DNA of 64,000 nt, from assembly GCA_013400155.1 (NCBI GenBank), contig VXBM01000339.1, positions 496,001 to 560,000 on the forward strand. Reading direction: 5' to 3'. The position numbers were made by a program, and so were the translations under genes. Each line of letters starts with the position of its first letter. Position 1 is the first letter of the stretch. Of the stretch, positions 40,301 through 53,224 are shown piece by piece. The notes below the pieces were generated by a model that had not been told where the DNA came from, ran no database searches, and saw nothing but the letters and a program-made list of their open reading frames with translations. The stretch is from Helopsaltes ochotensis. Its lineage: Eukaryota; Chordata; Aves; Passeriformes; Locustellidae.

Positions 40301-43300
40301 ACTGATTATGCATTTTTTCATCTTCTATTTCTAAGCTGAAGATAAAAATCCCCTAGGCAAAAGAAGATACCTTAATGCGAGATACTTTAATGCAAACCCT
40401 GAAATGGGCCCATATGAACATGAGTCATGTGCTATTAACAGTTATGTTGTAGTTCATGTTTCTTTTCAAAACAAGAAGCAATGGAAAAATATACAATATA
40501 ACGTTTTGAAGTAGATCTAAAAGTAGACTAACATTTAGAACTCTTGAAATTATTTCCCCTGCTCCCCTTCTGGAGAAGACCTACAAATGTAACAGAATGA
40601 TAACCTCCCCACAAAATATTTAAGCCATGAAAGAGAATAATACTCCAACTACAGAATTCCTCTCAATGGCTTAAGTAATTTGTAGACAGAATTACATTTT
40701 TATTAAACCTTACACACGAATTTCTATACAACCTTATTGGTTTCAGCCTTGTTAAATTGTATGCCACTCTTCAATATGAGACTGTAAGAGCTCCAACTGT
40801 GCTAATACTCTTTTACATATTACAGAAGCAAATTTGTTGCTACCTTCTCTTTTTTCCTTCTCTCCTAAACTATTATATAGCATTTTGCAAACACTTATGG
40901 ATTTGCTGAGAAAACAATTCCTTACTGTATCAAAATGACCGTCTTTCCTTGAAACATATCTGCGTGTACACAGATGATGGAGGGAAAGTTTCATATTTTC
41001 CAATGTAGTTGAATGAGTTCTTACTGGAAAATTAAGAATTTCTGGAGAGAATTTGGCAGAACAGATGTATGCTTTCCCCAAATGAGAAACATGCATCTGT
41101 TTCCTAGAAATCTAAACAACAGCAGCAAAGCAGTCACACAAACAAGTTGTGTGGGTTTTTATTTTTTTTTCCTACAGATGGTTCTTATTTTTATACAAAG
41201 AAATAAGGGGGGGAAAGCCACAGTGGAAGTTTCTAAATGAAGCAATGAAGTGCATTCTTATCAATGAAATTTAAATGGTCTCCACAATGAAATTTTGTTT
41301 CATACAAATCTACCCAATTGTACCTGAAAACCGTACAAAAGCCTTCCTTATTAAAACGCTGCCTTTCAGCCTCACTGCTTCCATTTAGTCACAGTCTGAT
41401 CTCCCTATCAATTCATTTTTTCCATTTCTGTTACCTGTAGATCATTTTGTCTTGCTCCTACAATGTGGATTTAGAGTTTGCAGTCAGGAACTGATATGAT
41501 CCAGTGCAAACCCTTTTGATTAGATATTCCTGTTCCATGCTCAGAGCTGACAGGAAGGATATGCTTTTTAATGTCATGAACAGCATTTCCCCCCATTCCC
41601 ATAATCATGCTTTACAGCCACTAAAGAGTGAATTAATAGAAGAGCTACCCAGACTATCAAAAATCTCCCATCCAGAATGGCAAAATATCTTATTGTAATT
41701 AAGTATTAGGATTAATTTCCTAATCCTTAAATTTTTCAATTGTCCATTTGAGAGATGAGCCTCTAATTAAATTTCCCTTTGGTCACTGTAATGAAAACAA
41801 TATCATCTAGAAGTCCAGCTTCAGTCAGCCTGTGTGGATAGCAGTGATAAGGCTGGATAATTGCAGGATTAATAACTGGCCTTTTATTGTGTCTGAAAGC
41901 AATGTCATAATATATATACTTTCTGAGTAACTTTAAAACATAGCCACATTGTACAATATTGCTACCCTGATCATTTTTTTTTTTTCCTAAAGCATGGGAA
42001 CAATTGGACTACAAAGGTATGATTGTTCCCAGGTCATATTCTCCTCTAGGGTTTCCAAAAAGCAAGCAATGCTGCTCAGGCAGCTCCAGCAGCTCTGTGA
42101 CAAAGTAGAACAACTTTCAATAACCTCTGTCATTCCTCTTCATTTACAGTGCAGGCCACAAGGTAACTGTTTAATGTGGTAGCCAGTTCCCTGAACTTCT
42201 TGTACATTTGCTGAAACATGAAGCATGTTCCTAACACTTTGAGATTCTTGAATAAGTGAGGGATTTCAAAGTTTAAGAAAAAATAACAATCCAGGGACTA
42301 ATTCTCTACTGAATAATCTAGCTCTGGAGACAGAGCCTGCGCACAGCAGCATCCTTCCTTTCCTTCACTCTCAATTAGAAAAAACTACCTTTCAACAGAC
42401 ACCTTCCCCTTTATGGCCACATGGTGATGCTGAGAAAGAGGGAGGAAGTAGGGGCAAGGCGATCAGCATGCTCTGTTAGGCTGCTATGGATCTTAATTAT
42501 TGTGCAGAACAGCGTGCAGGCCTGGACAGTTTATCCCTGTTGTCTGGATACAGCATGAATGCCAGTGAAACTTGAACCTAATCTAATATGTATATAAGTT
42601 GCATGAAAAGAGCTGGTAGAAATCCCTATGTAAAACAATCTTTTGCTGAACGGGCAGCTTATGGAAGAAGTTGCAAAAATTGCCCAGGCTGCTCTGGAAT
42701 CCCCTTGCATCGCCATGGGGCCTTTGGGAAATTGGGCACAGACTGCAGAACATCCTGCCCCTGCCTGCAATCCTGCTCCCTACCCCACCTTCTCCTGGGC
42801 ACCATTCCCCCATAAGATTTGTTTCCATAGCTTCTGCATAAAACATTACTTTCATGCCCACCTTCCTCAGGAAATCATGTCTCTTTTCTCTCTCCTGCAT
42901 GAGCTTTTTGTGGCTATGCCACGTATGTTGCCCAACACAAAAAATGTCATCATAATATATACTATACTCAAATACATACATTTTTCTACCAATCCACCCA
43001 GAACTTCTTTGAATGAGTCTGTCTTAGGATCTGGCTTAACCATTCTGAATAAAAAAAACCCCAAACAAAAAAAGCCCAACAAAAACTACCTAAGTAGTAT
43101 TATTTTGGTTAAACAGACCCAGTTTGCATCAATGTGGCAAATTCATTAATCTTCAGGAATTCTGAAAAGCATTATTCTGTAGAATTATAAATACAAATAA
43201 AAATCACTGTGTGGCACTTGTTGAACTCATTCACCCTTCCACATCATCATTAATCTCCTTCTCAACTCCCTGCGCAACCATTCCCTGCATTAGCAGACTG

Positions 43301-46300
43301 TATATATTCACAGAATTTTAAGGTCTGTCAGAGAAGTTAACACCATTGCTTTTCATTTAGCCTTCGAGCTGTATTTTTACTCTTAATTCTCTGTATGAGC
43401 ACTTTAGTGTACATGTTCCCGATCTGAATATATATCTAACTCGGACCAGATCCAGAAGCTCTGCCTCCTACTCAGTATCTTGAGTCTATCTGACTACAAA
43501 GATTTACATCTCTTTAGGACATGATTTCTTTGGCATTTTTTATTGGCAATTGAATATTTCAAAAATATTGGCCAACGTAAAATCCTCTGGGCCTTTACAT
43601 ATACAATTTTAGATGTGGAGAAGCATAGCCTTTTCTTCAATATGCATTAGCCCTGTGCATTTACTGTAGTCTAAATTGAGTTCAAACAGATTGATTTCTT
43701 TGAAGGTGGATGTTTGCTAAATCCTGAACAGAATTAATTTCAGCATTCCGAGACACAAGTTGAGTTCTAGTATTATGACTCTTAAATGGGGCTCTTTGTA
43801 TTTTTTGAATAAAAGCAGAGCTCTTTGATACAAAATCCTGAAAGACATGCCATGAGGAATGGTTTAAGACAATGTTTACAATAATTTTTCCATTTTACAG
43901 GTTTTGTATTTTCATGCAGAAAAAAAAGCACATCTGAATTTTAAGCCAAACTCTCCTTCATAACAAAAAAATCAAAAATGCCAATCTTTTTATTTACTTC
44001 TTTGCAAGTTCTAAAGCATCACTGCTCTTCTGAATGAAATTAGAAAGATACTGGAAGACTATTGAAGTGTCATCCAGTAACTTGAGAGTGAAATGTTTTA
44101 ACTGTTGAGTATATTACTGCTTGGCAAGTGCAAGAGAGAGAAGTGTGTTTGTGTGCAAGCCCATACATACAAGTCATAAAGGGAAAGAGGAGTGCTTTCT
44201 GGTCTCAAGCAACACAAAATCCAAAGGCTTTAGTGAGAGAATTACTTGGAAAACACCGCTTAGTCTGAAATCTCCTGAAAAAATATAGTGATATTTCTCT
44301 TTTAGAATTTGTGTATCTCCATCACTTAGAACAGCACAGCTAGTAATGCTCATCTTCCTGCCATGGGAAAAACAGCAAGGGAGTCTTCTGTTGGAGAATG
44401 GAAAGGGTTGCTCTGTGAGAACACTGAAAGTTTAACTAATTTCTACTGATAATCTCTGTCTTGACGTCATACGCTGTTGTTTCACCCCACATCCATCTGC
44501 AGTGAAATAGAATTAGGGAAAATAATTGGAAAAGACATGCGAGAGCCAAGACCTGAAACTGTTGCCTAGTTATGGAAGGTTTTGCAGAGCTTATTAATCT
44601 TTAAACCCTTTAGCAAGTTTTTTTATTTTCCCCCCTTAAGTACTCCCAAGTCAGTCTAGCTGCACAGCAGCAAGGTTGTGTGCTAGAAGAAAAAACTCAT
44701 CCAAAATTCTTTTGTAATCTGAACAAACTCACACATACTGCAGCACACTGCATTTTTGTGGTTTCATTTTTTAAAAGCTGAAGCTCAGAAATACTGTATA
44801 TGACCTGCATTCATTAGAAAAAGTAGTACAGCATCTCAGCTTCTCTAGGCAGTGAGAGGAGCATCTTTTCTCCACTCCTGTAAGAGGGACATGATAGCTT
44901 GCTTATGTTTCCTACCTTAGTGATCCAGCTGTGAGATTCATAAAGCAACCATTGAATCTCTTGCCTCTTTCTTTGGGAGTGTCACAATGTGCAGCTTCGT
45001 GTTGCCCATATGCCAGCAGTCTTTTTAAAAGCCACTCTTGCTCTTCTGCTGATCATTGCAACAGACAGGAAGGTGATTTCAGGAGAGCTGCTCTGATTCC
45101 CACTGCTTTCAGTGAGAGACGAAACATCTTCTCTCTCCTCTCTGAAAGAAAGACTTGGCAGAAGCAACAGACAAGTTCTTAAACTCCTATCTGTGCTTCT
45201 TGGATCAGATACTAGTGCGGATCACATTCGCTCAATTAAAAACTGACAAAGTGAAGCGGTCTAACATTTTGCTGCAAAGGTATTTGATAAAAAAGGATAT
45301 TAGATGGGGAAATATTTAACATGAGGAATTAATATTTAATATTTAATGAGTACAATATCTCCAGCAAGTCTATCAGAATTGCGTCATTTGCCTTTAGCTG
45401 GTGCAGGATTTTGACTTTGCTCTGTGTTCAGCATCATACACAATAAAGGACATGAGTGCTCTAGATCCTTATTTTTTTCCATAACTACTATTCAGAGTGG
45501 GAATTGTGCATATGTCCTTGACAAGACTTGAAAACTAGAATAGTTTCGCTTGTTACCATTATTTTCTCAGTTATTTCATGGACACTAATTAATATTCCAG
45601 CTACTTAAGCAATTCTGGTCCATCCCACTGCAAGGAATTCTGCTTGCAAATGACCAGATGAACTGAACACCCTCGTTTTTCCTTCCAGCATGATTACAAG
45701 ATGACACTGAATACTGGTCCTAAGTATTCCTGTATCATTGTGTCTCTCTTGGCCATCATGCGCAGAAGAATTTGCATTTGTTAAGTCCTTTTGTGCCCAA
45801 AGGGGAAGGAGTAGAATTTCAGTAAACATTAATACTTCCACAAGGGAAATGTGTTACATACTTGGACTCAGCCTCAGCCCAAAGGAGCATCACTCAGTGG
45901 TGCTAAGCAGGCAAAGTAGAAGGGACTACTACTGCTATGCTTGAGTCAGACGGATCTGTGCACATCCAGGTGCCTCTGTGACAATGATTGTAGCAAAAGT
46001 TCACTCCAGACAAGGGCTACATACTCATATCTGCACAGCCCTTTTGACTGCAATTACACGTACCCGGCAGGAAGCATCATAGCAGAAGAAATAAACACCA
46101 GGGGAAAGAAGAAAAGCACAGTCACAAACATCCCAGGTATTTTGAGGTTAGCAGGAATTTACAGGGCAGGACAGCAAGTGAGAAGGGAGACTGTGACCAC
46201 CCTGTGTGACAAAGGCATCTGTGAGAAGGGGCGGGGGGCAGTGGTGCCTCACTAGCTTGTGTCACCATTGTAGGGGGAGTACCTGGAAAGGGGAAAACCG

Positions 46301-46639
46301 GTGCCAAAAGGAAAAATAGCGCTATCTCTCCTGTGACTAGATCAATTAACAGTTCAGAAGCCAAAGCTCTTCACGCTGTACCCCCCTTCCTGGAGGTGCA
46401 TGAGGCTACAGCCCAGATCAAAGAAGTGAGTGCATTGCAGAAGTGAGTTTGGAAATGTGGAGGACCCAGAGAGAATTAATAATAAATAAAGTACACCTCA
46501 GAGGAAAAACTTTGAGTTTCTCTTCCAAGTTACAGGCAGCTTTCTGAAGTCAGTAGGAGTAGTGTGTTTATAGCTGTGAGCAGAAAGCAGCCCTGTGTGC
46601 CCAGGCATTATCAGTCTTTTCTCCAAGAACACAACATCG
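31358..46639. other. Mostly unique AT-rich DNA, no gene seen
   Basis: Holds one half-site relic at 38.89 kb and GC-richer patches at about 39.03-39.20 and 42.65-42.80 kb. Small direct repeats include two 11-base copies of GGTATTGCCAC at 39470-39480 and 39483-39493. The 168-codon frame at 42643-43149 ends in a Lys/Asn-rich tail from A-rich DNA and matches nothing known. Confidence 0.6.
38889..38945. repeat. Possible relic of the same palindromic repeat class
   Basis: TCCCATTGAAGTCAGCAGGA at about 38889 is close to the CCCATTGAAGTCAATGGGA half-site of the repeat class seen near 22.03 kb. It is followed by a weak reverse half around GCATTCAACTGG. Only one half is well preserved, so chance similarity or a different host repeat is possible. 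Weaker half-site traces occur near 20998-21025, 31612-31635 and 46541-46560. Confidence 0.35.
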
Positions 46640-46870
46640 GCTTGACAATGCATAGACTGTTTTGTTGTTCGTTGTCAGTACACCTCCCAAAACAAGTTGT
46701 CCCCCTGTGGTTTTATAATCATGGGAATATTCTCGATGGCCCTGTTAGACGGGTTTTATTCTGGCTCCAGACATCGTTGGAAAATAGCCTATTGAATCGC
46801 ATCGGAAACCAGGGCAGAGTTGACTTCCTGGTGGACTCCAAACAATCCAAACGCTCTCCTTGGAAAGCAC
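46640..46870. other. CpG-retaining patch, possible conserved noncoding element
   Basis: At least seven CpGs are spread across roughly 200 bases (for example TTCGTT, CTCGATGG, GACGGG, ATCGTTGG, ATCGCATCGG, AACGCTC), with balanced, non-repetitive composition. A 165-codon plus-strand frame crosses it but runs through the following poly-T tract as poly-Phe and the N, and shows no recognised domain. I favour noncoding conservation over a gene. This needs comparison with other genomes. Confidence 0.3.
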
Positions 46871-47004
46871 AGCCTGTGCTCTGCTGTTTGTGCAATGCCA
46901 CACTGCCCTGCAGCTGGGGTAATCAGCTCCATCTCAGCAACTCCACCCCCTCCAAAACAGGAGAGAAAATAATGATCTATTGTTCCAGGGGTTTATGGAA
47001 GAAC

Positions 47005-47028
47005 TTTTTTTTTTTTTTTTTTTTTTTN
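47005..47028. repeat. Poly-T tract (23) ending in an ambiguous base
   Basis: Twenty-three T residues are followed by the only N in the window, at 47028. The N probably records an unresolved length or base call at the end of a homopolymer rather than a real gap of known size, so local coordinates may be off by an unknown small number of bases. Confidence 0.95.
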
Positions 47029-47277
47029 CTGGAAAAAGTCAAAATCTACTATTTAAAATAAAGAGGAAGGATGAACAGGAAGGTAAAGCCTGTGTTGCTC
47101 CTAAGCTGTGAGATGAAAGAAGATACTTGGAAGTGTGATGTGAGCTGACAGACTGCTCCAGGTCTCCGTTGTGCAGGGTGCCAGTGCTAAGAAATTAGCA
47201 AGGACCTAAGTTAGTAGATAAAACCTTTTGGCTAAGTAGCAGTGGTTCTTAGTGGTTCTTAGAATTGTCTTTTAATT

Positions 47278-47310
47278 TCTCTCTCTCTCTTTTTTTTTTT
47301 TTTTTTTTTT
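47278..47310. repeat. (CT)n followed by poly-T (21)
   Basis: Six TC dinucleotides run directly into T21 (47290-47310), then AATTTATTTTAG. The pyrimidine tract ending in TTTTAG resembles a splice acceptor on the plus strand, but the sequence after it opens no recognisable coding exon. It is called a simple repeat. Confidence 0.9.
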
Positions 47311-49595
47311 AATTTATTTTAGATGCTTCTTCTAAGAGATAGCACTGATCTGCTTGCTGAAATGTATCCTTATTCCTGTGTTTACCTCCTGTTAGCTAGA
47401 ATGCCAAATCACTGCTGTGATTACCTGGCAAGCAAATGTGGAATAAATATCTGTTTGGGACAGTTTTTTACTACTGTAAGGCATCTCCTTGATGTTACAT
47501 ACAAAACAAATAAAAGCAAACGCAAAACAAAACCAAAGAAATGCAACAAAATCTCTCCTTTTCATATTATCATATAAAAAAACCCATTTTCAACTATAAG
47601 ACAGTGCCAAATGGTTCAGCAGATTTCAGAGACTTCGAGATGCTGACAGACTGCATCTCCTGCTGTTTACCAGAGGGATTTAAGAGGTTCTCTCTCTTAA
47701 AATAGCCATATTTTTCTCTTCCTGAGGGTCAAAACTTGCCACTTCTACACCATTTTCAGTAGTTTTTTTGACTGTGCCATGCTCTGCCATGTCAAGAGAC
47801 TCTGAAAAGGCTCTTGAGATTCCTCTGTCTGAGGGAAAATGGGAAGGATTGGTTGCATTCCTGCAAACATTGCTGCCTGAAACAGTAAAATGCAGGGGGA
47901 AAACAGTAAAATGCCTGGATTATTTCACTGCATAAAAAACCCTTCAGCATATTCTAATGGCAATGTATCAAACTGGATTACATAAGTCATATTTACATTC
48001 TATGATGTGACATTGTGACATATGACAAGGTACCTAAAAAGTCACTATGCCTCAAGAGCTTATAACCCAAAAGGAATTTAAAGGCAAATTATTCAGCCAT
48101 GCCCACCCACACCCTGCTATTATCTGCAACAGCAGGGGACTCACTGGATGAATCAGATCTTAGAGCTTCTTCCCATGTGCACAGGAAACACTGATTAATT
48201 GGAGCAGTGACAAAAAAGTCTCTTTACCAGGTAAACAGAATTCAGCAGTGGGATTTTACTTGATGAATAGTATACAGTTAAGTACTTCGATCTGTGGAGG
48301 TGAGAGGTGGAGAAAGCAGCTCATATCCAATTACTTTTTCATCTGCTGGAAGCTTGGCATTATTAACAGTTTCCTCCTTCAGTAGTCACCACAAAGGCCA
48401 AATTTTGTGTCTTGTGGTACTGCAGCGAGAGAGCTCCCCAAATTAAGGGAGAAGCAAGATAGGAATAGAGATCCTTACTCTATCTGGTTTCTCCATTAAC
48501 ATTCCATTTCCTGGCACTGGACACATCCCTCCTCCCAGTCCCTCACCAGTTCTGACTATCCTACCCCAGTAAGCCCCTCTCTCACCCCAGTCCCTGCATT
48601 TGGAGATCCTTGTGGGTCTGGAACCTCTGGCATTCAACCAGCAAAGGCCCCGACTGCTGCCGCATCCAGCGTGCTCTGGCTCTTTGTGCACAGTGCACTC
48701 TGGGGCATAGTTCCACTACAAAGCTAACTGGATTTAAATTGTTTATCTATCTAAGCCTCAATTTATGATCTCCACAAATGCTTTTAAAATGAAAGGACCT
48801 TCTATTTGTACCGTCTTTGTTTGAGCAACAGGGGAAGATTGTCAAGGGTACAAAATGCTTCTGGCACCAACTAGTCCTGCTGAAAGCCAAAGGGACTTGA
48901 GCATATAAGTCTTGTTTATGCCTTTGAAAAATCTCTTCCATAATCTCATCAACACTAAAAAACTACAAAATAAACTCTGAATTCAAATACTGGCATCAAA
49001 GAAAAAAGAGTTTATAGGATATGTGATGGCAGAAGACTTGATTTGACTGCAGGGGCAGCCAGCAGCTCCAGCAGATACAGACTGGCCTGTTTGACCTCAT
49101 AATGATGTTTAAAATGAAAAAAAAAAAATCTGACTATAGACTTGAAAAAGAAAAAAAAAGGATGAAATAGACCTGAGGGAAGAAGGCTGCCTCAGAGGAC
49201 ACTGGTGGGATTCAGAGAGAAAAATCCATCATTGGTATTTATTCCATGCTTTAAGGAAACAAGGCCACTTCATGTTGTCCCAGGTGGTGATGCAGGAAAA
49301 CGATAAAGGTGTCAGTGGCAGACCATTGCCTGAGGGCAGGAAAACAAGCAAGAGGCTCCTTGGCAAATTCACTATAACCTTTAAGGGTTAAGGGAATATC
49401 AAAATATAGAACTTATTCAAAAAACATCTAAAGGCAGCTGAGCAGAGCAGACATGACCATTTATGAGGAAGGGGACTGGTCTTCTACTGAATACATCTAG
49501 AACAGCTTCCCTGATATTTCATTCAAACTAAAGAAAGATAACATTTTCATCAAGGAATTGATGTAATTTTATTTTAAAAACAAAACAATAAAAGA

Positions 49596-49643
49596 CTTGA
49601 ACACAAAACAACCTCATCCCTTGAACACAAAACAACCTCATCC
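49596..49643. repeat. Perfect 24-bp tandem duplication
   Basis: The 24-base unit beginning CTTGAACACAAAACAACC and ending TCATCC occurs twice back to back, 49596-49619 and 49620-49643, with no differences. The absence of any mismatch points to a young duplication, for example by replication slippage. No gene is involved. Confidence 0.95.
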
Positions 49644-52600
49644 TTATTTTTTCAGAACCTAAATTTTCATTCTACGGGAGAACAGTGTGTGTCGGTGACT
49701 AATAACAATCCAGCCATCTGGACTTCTCTCAGACAAACTCATGTTAATTCAAACTACACAGGCAAAAAAATAAAATATATATTGCCTGCCTCAGAGCATT
49801 TGGGAAAGTGTTATGGTTTGCAGAACTGTCATGCACTGTCAGCAAGCAGCAAACTTTAGAGCACCTTTAATGTTACACCACAGTGCTGTTGTAGTTGACA
49901 ATTAAAATAGTTAATGTGCAAGCTGGCCTTTAAGTGTTACACTAATCAAAATAATGGATTGCTTTTGTATGATGACCCCATAGCTGTATCAGTCAGTGCT
50001 CACTGGACAAAAAGGAATTTTTTAATAGTGCCCAGTTGTGGCACTTGTAATGGTGTGTTACTGTGGTGGTAATGAGGAAGGATGGGGCTTTTACCAGGCT
50101 CATTGAAGGCTCGAGCATATCGGGGATCTAGGCAGATATTATTTGTGTAAGTGTGACTCCCACAGTACCATTTTCAACCTCATGGCCTTCCAAACCCAGA
50201 GTAACATGAGGGATTTAACACTGCTTCATTGCTCCCACAGGCACACAGTTTCCAAACCCTCTTGCTAGAAATATTTCTTGGCTATTTAGAGAGTGAGCCT
50301 TCCCCTGCACCTACGTTTGTGTGGATTTATGGGGTATGAGGAAGGATAGGGCTGAACTTCTTGGCCAGTTGCTCAAGGGCAAGTGGGAATTTGTGTTTTT
50401 CTCCCACTTACCTGTGCTCTCTCCTACTTACATTCAGCGTCACAAATAAATTCAGTGCATTCTCCTTGCCAAGAGAGATTAATATTACCTAAGAGCTGAA
50501 ACCAGGGCAGATTGCATTTCAAATAATTTTCCCCTTCCCCCATTCTCCCCCTGTCTCCAGCTTTTTTTTTTTTTAATTATTCAGATTAAATATGAAATGC
50601 AGTGGTTACATTATGATAATATCAAACTCATTAACGTTACTCAGAAAAAATACAGGAGGTAGCCTGCCAAAAGCTAAGCCTTCACTTTCGCATTCATTCA
50701 AGTAAAGTTCATTGAAATGGGAATTCATCCCTTTACTCTGGATTAGAAAGGAACTCCTGGTGTATTCAAAGAGCTGTACAAGCCATACTGACTCAGAAGA
50801 TGTTTGTAGAAATGTAGTATTCAACATGACCCCTTTATTACAATTTTAGTTCTGTGACCTCATACAGAAAATTCCTTGTTCAAGCTGAAGAACACCTAAG
50901 CAGGAAGTTTGTCATGCTAATCAGCGGATGGGCAGGTGTGCTCCAGCTGACAGTGTCTAGCACCACAGACCATAAACTTGTTAAGAAATATTTAAAAACA
51001 TCTTATTACCATTTAGTAACTTCACGACGTACAAAATCATAGATTGGTTGCCCGTTTCCAATTCCCTTTCCAAGACAAATCCCACGGTTCCCCTTGCTTG
51101 CATCCTGCATTTTGTCTGAAAATAAGGCTCATCCCATTACAAATCAGAGCAAAGGAGCCTTTTTAGACAAAAATACAATAACATTCTAAAGTTTTTTTTT
51201 TCATACAAGTTTCTATTTCTAGAGTTTAGGATTAATTTTTGCAGAACTTAAAACAACAAGGCAGGATGTGGCTCCCAATTCCAGCATTTAATTACAGGGA
51301 TAAACACTTCCATAAATTATTAATTCTTTCTTGGGAACAATTTTTGACCCCATGGACGACAATACCATCATTCTAGTTATTTCATTATATCAGTCTATAT
51401 TATCGCCACATATTATTTCCCTTCCAAAATGTTTATATAAAATTTATAATGTGATGAAAAGATCTTCCCCCTAATTTTTGTATGTAAATGTAAAATCTTG
51501 TCCATTTCCTCACAGTATTTGTTCTGTTTAATTGCATTTTAAATGAACATAAAGTAACTACCCCAAAGACATTAGCATGCTTCTGCCAGGACTCTGCAGA
51601 TTCTGCTGGCACGTGTTGAGAAGCTGCTGCATCTCAGATGTGAGCTGATCTTCACAGATAGTCTGTCCTGAGGGTGGGAGCAGAGCAGTCTTACAGAAAA
51701 GCTTTGGAAAGCTTGCCTCCTCTTTTCTGATCTGTTTCCAGCATTAAAAAATGTTAAGCCTTGCAATGGTTTGGAGAAAAAGGGGCTTTTTCTGCCACCA
51801 CCAGTTCCTCCTTCAGCCAAAACAACTTCAAAACATACTGAAGAGAGAGTCAGACAGAGCTGGTTTGCAAAAGCAACTGTAGGCTCCAAGAGCCAGTAAT
51901 ACAGAGAGCACTGGCAGCCACTCAGCTGAAATAAATCTCCAGAAGAGAGAGGACAGAAGACAGCACAAGTCTGAGTTGATTTTCAGAGGTGTCGTATTTG
52001 CAGCAGTGCTACAAGCCCTCATCTCTTGCACGCCACCTGTGTTTATCCCCCCAGTATTTGTCCAGGCTCTGTGGGTGAGCACTGAGTGCCAGCTGTTCTT
52101 GGAGTCTGGCTGCAATGAGGGCAGCAAATCCTGCATCCTTTGCTCTTTAATGACCATTAGGAAGGACAGTTAAACCAAAAATCACCTCGCCATCAGCAGA
52201 TAGATCTTTTGAGATTGAAGATGAATTTCTTGGTTAAATAAGATCCCTGAATCTGTCAAAAACCTAAGGAGTTCTCTGTAATTTTGTAGAAGACTAAACA
52301 TTTGGAGAGCTTTAATAACTGCTGGTAAGAAGGAAGCTCCACACTCTTGAAGCTGGTTTTCTATATGAAATACATCTAGTGCTATTTAAATAAGATAAAT
52401 CTTTTTTAGTAAAAGAGAAGAATAAGGAAACTACTGAGGAGAATTAGAAAAGTATCAAGGAGATTTTCCAGTGGCTTCTTATCATGAAAGGGACATTTCT
52501 AGTTCTAGTCAAGAAATTAATTTGATCTACAGAACCTTTAAAACTAATTTTATCTCTTCAGAATTTGAAACATATTCAATTATTTAAAGTATTAATACAT

Positions 52601-52658
52601 GTTCACTTTTAGCAACATTTGAGATGGTTATCAGCTCCTCTTCTTTAAACTTTCTGGC

Positions 52659-52673
52659 TTTTTTTTTTTTTTT
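52659..52673. repeat. Poly-T tract (15)
   Basis: Homopolymer of fifteen T. No diagnostic flanking element is seen. Confidence 0.9.
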
Positions 52674-53208
52674 GAACAGTATTAAATATTTCAGGCTGGA
52701 TGTAGCAGTCAGCTTAGAGGCAGAGGGATAAGAAGTATATTCTATAATGTACACTCTAAAGGACATAGAGTCTGGGTGGCCCATAAAAAGGACATAGTAC
52801 AATCTTATCTTCTCCAGAGTAATAACCTTTTAAAATTTGGTTCAATCCTTCACAGTTAAAAGGGTTAGAAATGTCAAGTATCCTCATTTATTCCAGAGTA
52901 CCCTCCCCAACACACAACACAAAGAAAAACCAAACTGAGCAAGAACTCCAATCATTTAACACTGACTCCACTAAGTAAAAGCAATGCCAATATTTATCTA
53001 CTGTATTATCTGGCAAGAAGGGGATCTTGACTCATGCTGCTCAAAGACAAATATTAATAAAGATCTGAATTTCACGCTCATGGGAAATTTCTGACTTTTC
53101 TCCCTGAATCAGAAGGAAAAGTTGTTTTCCTTCTTAAAGAATATTTATATTTAAAGTGGAAAAGAGAAATTCAAAAATTATGGTTTTGGGTACTTATTTT
53201 TTTTCAAA

Positions 53209-53224
53209 CCCCCCCCCCCCCCCC
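53209..53224. repeat. Poly-C tract (16)
   Basis: Sixteen consecutive C residues lie shortly after a T8 run, in otherwise AT-rich DNA. The minus strand is G16. Such tracts can adopt quadruplex or i-motif structures and are prone to sequencing length error. Confidence 0.95.

Noticed and set aside
42643..43149. 168-codon plus-strand frame
   Set aside because: First part lies in a GC-richer patch where stops are rare; the tail is Lys/Asn-rich from A-rich sequence. No known domain or splice context.
46226..46245. GGGGCGGGGGGCAG motif as a GC box or CTCF site
   Set aside because: Contains an SP1-like core but lacks the rest of the CTCF consensus and any promoter context.
46564..47061. 165-codon plus-strand frame
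   Set aside because: It reads through the T23 tract as poly-Phe and through the N; no recognised protein. Treated as a possible conserved noncoding element instead.
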